From NCBI RefSeq assembly GCF_002020805.1, contig NZ_MPRJ01000011.1:1-38496 (forward strand): 38,496 nucleotides of DNA. The letters run 5' to 3'. Source of the DNA: Solemya velesiana gill symbiont. Its GTDB lineage: Bacteria > Pseudomonadota > Gammaproteobacteria > Chromatiales > Chromatiaceae. The notes beneath the pieces were generated by a model. The model did no database searches and had not been told where the DNA came from. It was given only the letters and a program-made list of their open reading frames with translations. Below are positions 35,304-38,496 of the stretch, in pieces (position 1 is the first letter of the stretch; every line of letters starts with the position of its first letter). Both the position numbers and the translations under genes were made by a program.

Positions 35304-37382
35304 ATGACAGACCTTACACGTTATCGAAACATCGGTATCTTCGCTCACGTAGATGCAGGTAAAACCACCACCACTGAGCGTATTCTGAATCTGACCGGTA
35401 AGACCCATAAGATTGGTGAGGTACATGACGGTGAGGCAACCACTGACTTCATGGATCAGGAGCGCGAGCGCGGCATTACCATTCAGTCTGCAGCCACCTC
35501 TTGTGACTGGGATGACCATCGCCTGAACATCATCGACACCCCCGGGCACGTTGACTTCACCATCGAAGTTTACCGTTCCCTGAAGGTACTGGACGGCGGT
35601 GTAGGCGTTTTCTGTGGTTCCGGTGGTGTTGAGCCCCAGTCCGAAACCAACTGGCGCTATGCAAACGAATCCGGAGTTGCCCGTATCATCCTGGTCAACA
35701 AACTCGACCGCCTGGGCGCAAACTTCTACCGCGTTGTCGATCAGGTCGAGAACGTCCTGGGCGCCAACCCCCTGGTAATGGTGCTGCCCATCGGTGAAGA
35801 GGACGGCTTCACTGGCGTTGTGGACCTCCTGACCCGTAAAGCCTGGGTATGGGATGATTCCGGCGATCCTTCCAGGTACGAACTGCAGGACGTACCTGCC
35901 GACATGGCGGACAAGGTAGAAGAGTACCGCGAGAAACTGATCGAGACTGCAGTCGAGCAGGACGATGACCTGATGGAGGCTTACCTGGAAGGGGAGGAGC
36001 CCTCCATTGACGACATCAAGCGCTGCATCCGCAAGGGCACCATCGCCCTGGACTTCTTCCCCACCTACTGCGGCTCTGCTTTCAAGAACAAGGCTATCCA
36101 GCTGGTGCTGAATGCTGTTGTGGACTTTCTACCCAACCCCGTTGAGGTTGAACCCCAGCCTGAAGTGGACCTGGAAGGCAATGAGACCGGTGATAAGGCG
36201 ATCGTGGACCCCGATCGCCCCCTGCGCGCCCTGGCGTTCAAGATCATGGACGACCGTTTCGGTGCCCTGACCTTCACCCGTATCTACTCCGGTACCCTGA
36301 AGAAGGGCGACACCGTGCTCAACACCTACACCGGCAAGACTGAGCGTATCGGTCGTATCGTTGAGATGCACGCCGACTCCCGTGAAGAGCTCGATTCTGC
36401 CCAGGCCGGCGATATCATCGCCCTGGTGGGTCTGAAGAACACCCAGACCGGTCACACCCTGTGCGACCAGAAGAACCCTGCCACCCTGGAGCCCATGGTC
36501 TTCCCGGATCCCGTGATCTCCATTGCGATCGCCCCCAAAGACAAGACAGGCTCCGAGAAACTGGGTATCGCACTGAACAAGATGATGCAGGAAGATCCCT
36601 CGTTCCGCGTCGAAACCGACGAGGAGAGCGGTGAGACCATCATCAAGGGCATGGGTGAGTTGCACCTGGATATCAAGGTCGACATCCTCAAGCGTACCCA
36701 CGGCGTTGAGGTCAATGTTGGTAAGCCCCAGGTTGCCTACCGCGAAACCATCACCCAGCGCACCGAAGACAGCTATACACACAAGAAGCAGACCGGTGGT
36801 TCCGGTCAGTTCGCCAAGATCGATTACGTCATTGAACCCGGCGAGCAGAACAGCGGCTTCGAATTCGAATCCCAGGTCACCGGTGGTAACGTACCTCGCG
36901 AATTCTGGCCCGCAGTAGAGAAGGGCTTCAAAAACAGTATGGAAGAGGGCACCCTGGCCGGCTTCCCGCTGCTGGACGTCAAGGTCATCCTGATGGACGG
37001 AGGTTTCCACCCCGTTGACTCCTCTGCAGTCGCCTACGAAATCGCAGCCAAGGCCGCTTACCGCCAGTCTGTACCCAAGGCGTCGCCTCAGCTGATGGAG
37101 CCCATCATGAAGGTGGACGTATTCACTCCTGAAGATCACGTGGGTGACGTAATCGGTGACCTGAACCGCCGCCGCGGCATGATCAAGTCCCAGGAAGCGG
37201 GTGCCACCGGTGTGCGCGTTAAGGCCGACGCACCTCTGAGCGAGATGTTCGGCTACATCGGCGACCTGCGTACCATGACCTCTGGTCGTGGACAGTTCTC
37301 CATGGAGTTCTCTCACTACATGGCTTGCCCGAACAGCGTTGCTGAGGCCGTCATCAAAGAAGTCCAGGAGCGTAAGGGCTAA
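35304..37382 (+). CDS. fusA: elongation factor G, second-type paralogue
   Basis: This 692-residue translocation GTPase has G1 [15 protein letters not shown], the switch [16 protein letters not shown]3 DTPGHVDFT and G4 NKLDRLG. All five EF-G domains are present, including the domain IV tip ([20 protein letters not shown]) and [10 protein letters not shown] at the end. [15 protein letters not shown] replaces the usual FCAVGGV, as in EF-G paralogues (FusA2) of Pseudomonas and Vibrio. It is not within an rpsL-rpsG-tuf operon, which also points to a separate copy. Codon use is highly biased, so strong expression is likely. A 14-bp hairpin follows. Confidence 0.93.
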   Translation: MTDLTRYRNIGIFAHVDAGKTTTTERILNLTGKTHKIGEVHDGEATTDFMDQERERGITIQSAATSCDWDDHRLNIIDTPGHVDFTIEVYRSLKVLDGGVGVFCGSGGVEPQSETNWRYANESGVARIILVNKLDRLGANFYRVVDQVENVLGANPLVMVLPIGEEDGFTGVVDLLTRKAWVWDDSGDPSRYELQDVPADMADKVEEYREKLIETAVEQDDDLMEAYLEGEEPSIDDIKRCIRKGTIALDFFPTYCGSAFKNKAIQLVLNAVVDFLPNPVEVEPQPEVDLEGNETGDKAIVDPDRPLRALAFKIMDDRFGALTFTRIYSGTLKKGDTVLNTYTGKTERIGRIVEMHADSREELDSAQAGDIIALVGLKNTQTGHTLCDQKNPATLEPMVFPDPVISIAIAPKDKTGSEKLGIALNKMMQEDPSFRVETDEESGETIIKGMGELHLDIKVDILKRTHGVEVNVGKPQVAYRETITQRTEDSYTHKKQTGGSGQFAKIDYVIEPGEQNSGFEFESQVTGGNVPREFWPAVEKGFKNSMEEGTLAGFPLLDVKVILMDGGFHPVDSSAVAYEIAAKAAYRQSVPKASPQLMEPIMKVDVFTPEDHVGDVIGDLNRRRGMIKSQEAGATGVRVKADAPLSEMFGYIGDLRTMTSGRGQFSMEFSHYMACPNSVAEAVIKEVQERKG

Positions 37383-37394
37383 ATCGATACAGCT

Positions 37395-37428
37395 GCACTG
37401 CCTTTCTCACTAAAGAGGAAGGCAGTGC
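37395..37428 (+). terminator. hairpin after the EF-G gene
   Basis: GCACTGCCTTTCTC (37395-37408) pairs with GAGGAAGGCAGTGC (37415-37428) with one G-T pair. No T run follows, so it may be an attenuator, an RNA-stability stem or a rho-assisted stop. Confidence 0.55.
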
Positions 37429-37488
37429 ATCTCGCTAATGCCTTTAACGGTCTTTTCTACCGTGTAGCCAACAAAAAGGAGAGGGGAC

Positions 37489-37728
37489 ATGCTTTCCGAG
37501 CACCACGATATCGACCACGAATTTCCAGAGTACCACGAGAAGCTTGAAGCCATGTGTGCTGCCGATGCTCAATTTGCAGCCCAGGTTGCCAAGCACGACA
37601 AGATCGACAACGAAATCCGCGAGCTCGAAGAGATGGGTCAGCCCATCGCCGACGAAGAAATCGAAAAAATGAAATACGAGCGCGCCCAGCTTAAAGATGT
37701 GATCTACGCCCGCCTGAGACAGGGTTAA
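37489..37728 (+). CDS. YdcH/DUF465 family small coiled-coil protein
   Basis: This 79-residue charged helical protein has the family pattern DHEFPEYHEKLEAM, then FAAQVAKHDKIDNEIRELEE, and ends with KYERAQLKDVIYARLRQ, typical of DUF465 (PF04325). No function is established. AGGAGAGG precedes ATG 37489. It stands 106 bases after the EF-G gene and is followed by a perfect 11-bp hairpin. Confidence 0.9.
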   Translation: MLSEHHDIDHEFPEYHEKLEAMCAADAQFAAQVAKHDKIDNEIRELEEMGQPIADEEIEKMKYERAQLKDVIYARLRQG

Positions 37729-37748
37729 GACCCAATCTGGCCTGCGAT

Positions 37749-37777
37749 ATGACCCGCAGAGGTTATCTGCGGGTCAT
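37749..37777 (+). terminator. perfect 11-bp hairpin after the DUF465 gene
   Basis: ATGACCCGCAG (37749-37759) pairs with CTGCGGGTCAT (37767-37777) around a 7-base loop. The T tract is weak. It is a likely transcription end. Confidence 0.65.
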
Positions 37778-37962
37778 ACTTAAAACTCCTCGCAACACTT
37801 CTGATTTTTCGAGACATCCCGACACAATCTATAAATTTACTTAGTAATTCCACGTATCCTACTGATATTTTTAATAAATTATTAGTATTTCGACAAGCCG
37901 CGTTGCGCGCATGTTTTTTTGTGCTGCTGAGGTCGCTGGATTTCAAGCTCGTGCATCCATAA

Positions 37963-38235
37963 ATGCACAATAACTGGCGCGAGGTATTGCTCAGTCTCAA
38001 AGCCAGAGGCATGAATGCACCAAAGCGTCGATTCAGCCAAAAGTGAAATCGGCTTTGCATGGAATTTGGCAGGCAAAAACCCGAACAGATGCGTACAAGG
38101 CATTTGAAAGGCAACGTTAACGCTACAAAAGGACCGGTAAGAATTGCTGGCTTTTAGCGATACCCGTGACGGCATGCTGCATATGATGTTCAAGTTATCA
38201 CAATGTGCAGAGAGAACCTGGCGCAAGCAAAGATC
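37963..38235 (+). pseudogene. remnant of an IS256/Mutator-type transposase
   Basis: Pieces in changing frames match the family in order: MHNNWREVLLSLKARGMNAP (from 37963), IQPKVKSALHGIWQAKTRTD, with AYKAFER after it (about 38025-38112), LQKDR-stop-ELLAF (about 38121-38158), and TRDGMLHMMFKLSQCAERTW (about 38162-38222). Known family members have long stretches between these motifs (for example the acidic GDGALGFW part and the RTTNPIE part) that are missing here. It is a heavily deleted, inactive copy. The 37778-37962 stretch to its left is AT-rich with nothing recognised. Confidence 0.75.
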
Positions 38236-38372
38236 GAGGTGACAGCAGGCAATCAGGTTGCGGCTTGATCAAGACTCAAACACCAGTTCATCTATATAAA
38301 GCGCATAATTAATATTATGTAAAATCACATGTATATGAACGCCAAGTAAATGTATGAATTCCACCTAAAACT

Positions 38373-38496
38373 GTAAATTTGTCATCCACCCTTCTGTATC
38401 AGCACAGTTCACAATGGGCAGCGATTCAATCGATTTCTGCCAAGGTAGGCTGTACTGCAGAGACCCTACGCAAGTGGGTTAAACAGGCGGAAATTG
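38373..38496 (+). mobile_element. IS3-family OrfA fragment at the window edge
   Basis: The frame reading QWAAIQSISAKVGCTAETLR and then KWVKQAEI (38412 to the end) is the helix-turn-helix core of IS3-type OrfA transposases. The expected N-terminus before QWAAI is not clear, and no start codon fits, so the copy may be truncated at its 5' side. It continues past the window. Confidence 0.7.

Noticed and set aside
36129-37316. 395-codon open frame on the minus strand opposite the EF-G gene
   Set aside because: It is the antisense shadow of a highly biased, clearly conserved EF-G gene; the translation has no recognisable motifs.
37725-38226. Overlapping minus-strand open frames at the right end
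   Set aside because: The plus strand carries recognisable IS256-type transposase pieces here; the minus frames are their shadows.
1-38496. CRISPR array, rRNA or complete tRNA gene
   Set aside because: No regularly spaced direct repeats and no rRNA or full tRNA signatures were seen on either strand.

Overview
This window reads as a chromosomal segment of a free-living-type or symbiotic gammaproteobacterium. The gene order matches classic gammaproteobacterial blocks: sdhCDAB-sdhE-ygfX, nadB divergent from rpoE-rseA-rseB-rseC-mucD, lepA-lepB-DUF4845-rnc-era-recO-pdxJ, barA/gacS near cysM and rlmD, and nagZ near methylthioinosine phosphorylase. A Chromatiales-like or sulfur-oxidising lineage is an inference from overall gene content, GC and one Tyr/Pro-rich protein; it is not proven here.

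Layout. 1-181: leader with a tRNA-sized inverted repeat. 182-4165: succinate dehydrogenase operon with assembly factor SdhE and a frameshifted ygfX whose 3' end carries a REP-like doublet. 4278-5909 (minus): nadB. 6048-10473: sigma-E envelope-stress operon behind a near-consensus sigma-E promoter, ending in a periplasmic HtrA protease and a small glutaredoxin. 10668-16771: lepA, signal peptidase, DUF4845, RNase III, Era, RecO and PdxJ, tightly packed with overlapping starts. 16832-22730 (minus): TonB-dependent receptor, orphan periplasmic binding protein and BarA-type hybrid kinase in one likely transcription unit. 22856-26498: cysM, a large YdbH-like (AsmA-type) protein and a YdbL-like lipoprotein. 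26547-27899: rlmD broken by several frameshifts and a stop. 27918-29293: CYTH triphosphatase, leaderless L,D-transpeptidase, and a FliL-like gene with an in-frame stop 10 codons before its conserved end. 29324-29607: compound palindromic element. 29681-33328: nagZ, a hemerythrin-like protein, a 2-Cys peroxiredoxin, a REPIN-like doublet, and MTI phosphorylase. 33476-34864: a Lys-rich histone-like gene split by two -1 shifts, then a membrane-anchored Ala/Glu/Pro-rich protein with RP(D/E)WA repeats and a Tyr/Pro/Gly tail. 35304-37728: a second-type EF-G and a YdcH/DUF465 protein. 37963-38496: remnants of an IS256-type transposase and the start of an IS3-type OrfA running off the edge.

How the parts fit. 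The left half is housekeeping: respiration, NAD synthesis, envelope stress control, translation GTPases, protein export and RNA processing. The accessory signal sits in four places: the receptor-binding protein-BarA unit, which suggests an outer-membrane-to-kinase sensing path; the YdbH/YdbL pair, likely tied to envelope lipid transport; the cluster of broken genes between 26.5 and 33.9 kb; and the unusual tethered Tyr/Pro protein behind an 18-bp perfect palindrome. Several small palindromic repeats mark intergenic regions. The concentration of frameshifts could reflect genome decay or sequencing error in homopolymers; the two cannot be told apart from this sequence alone.
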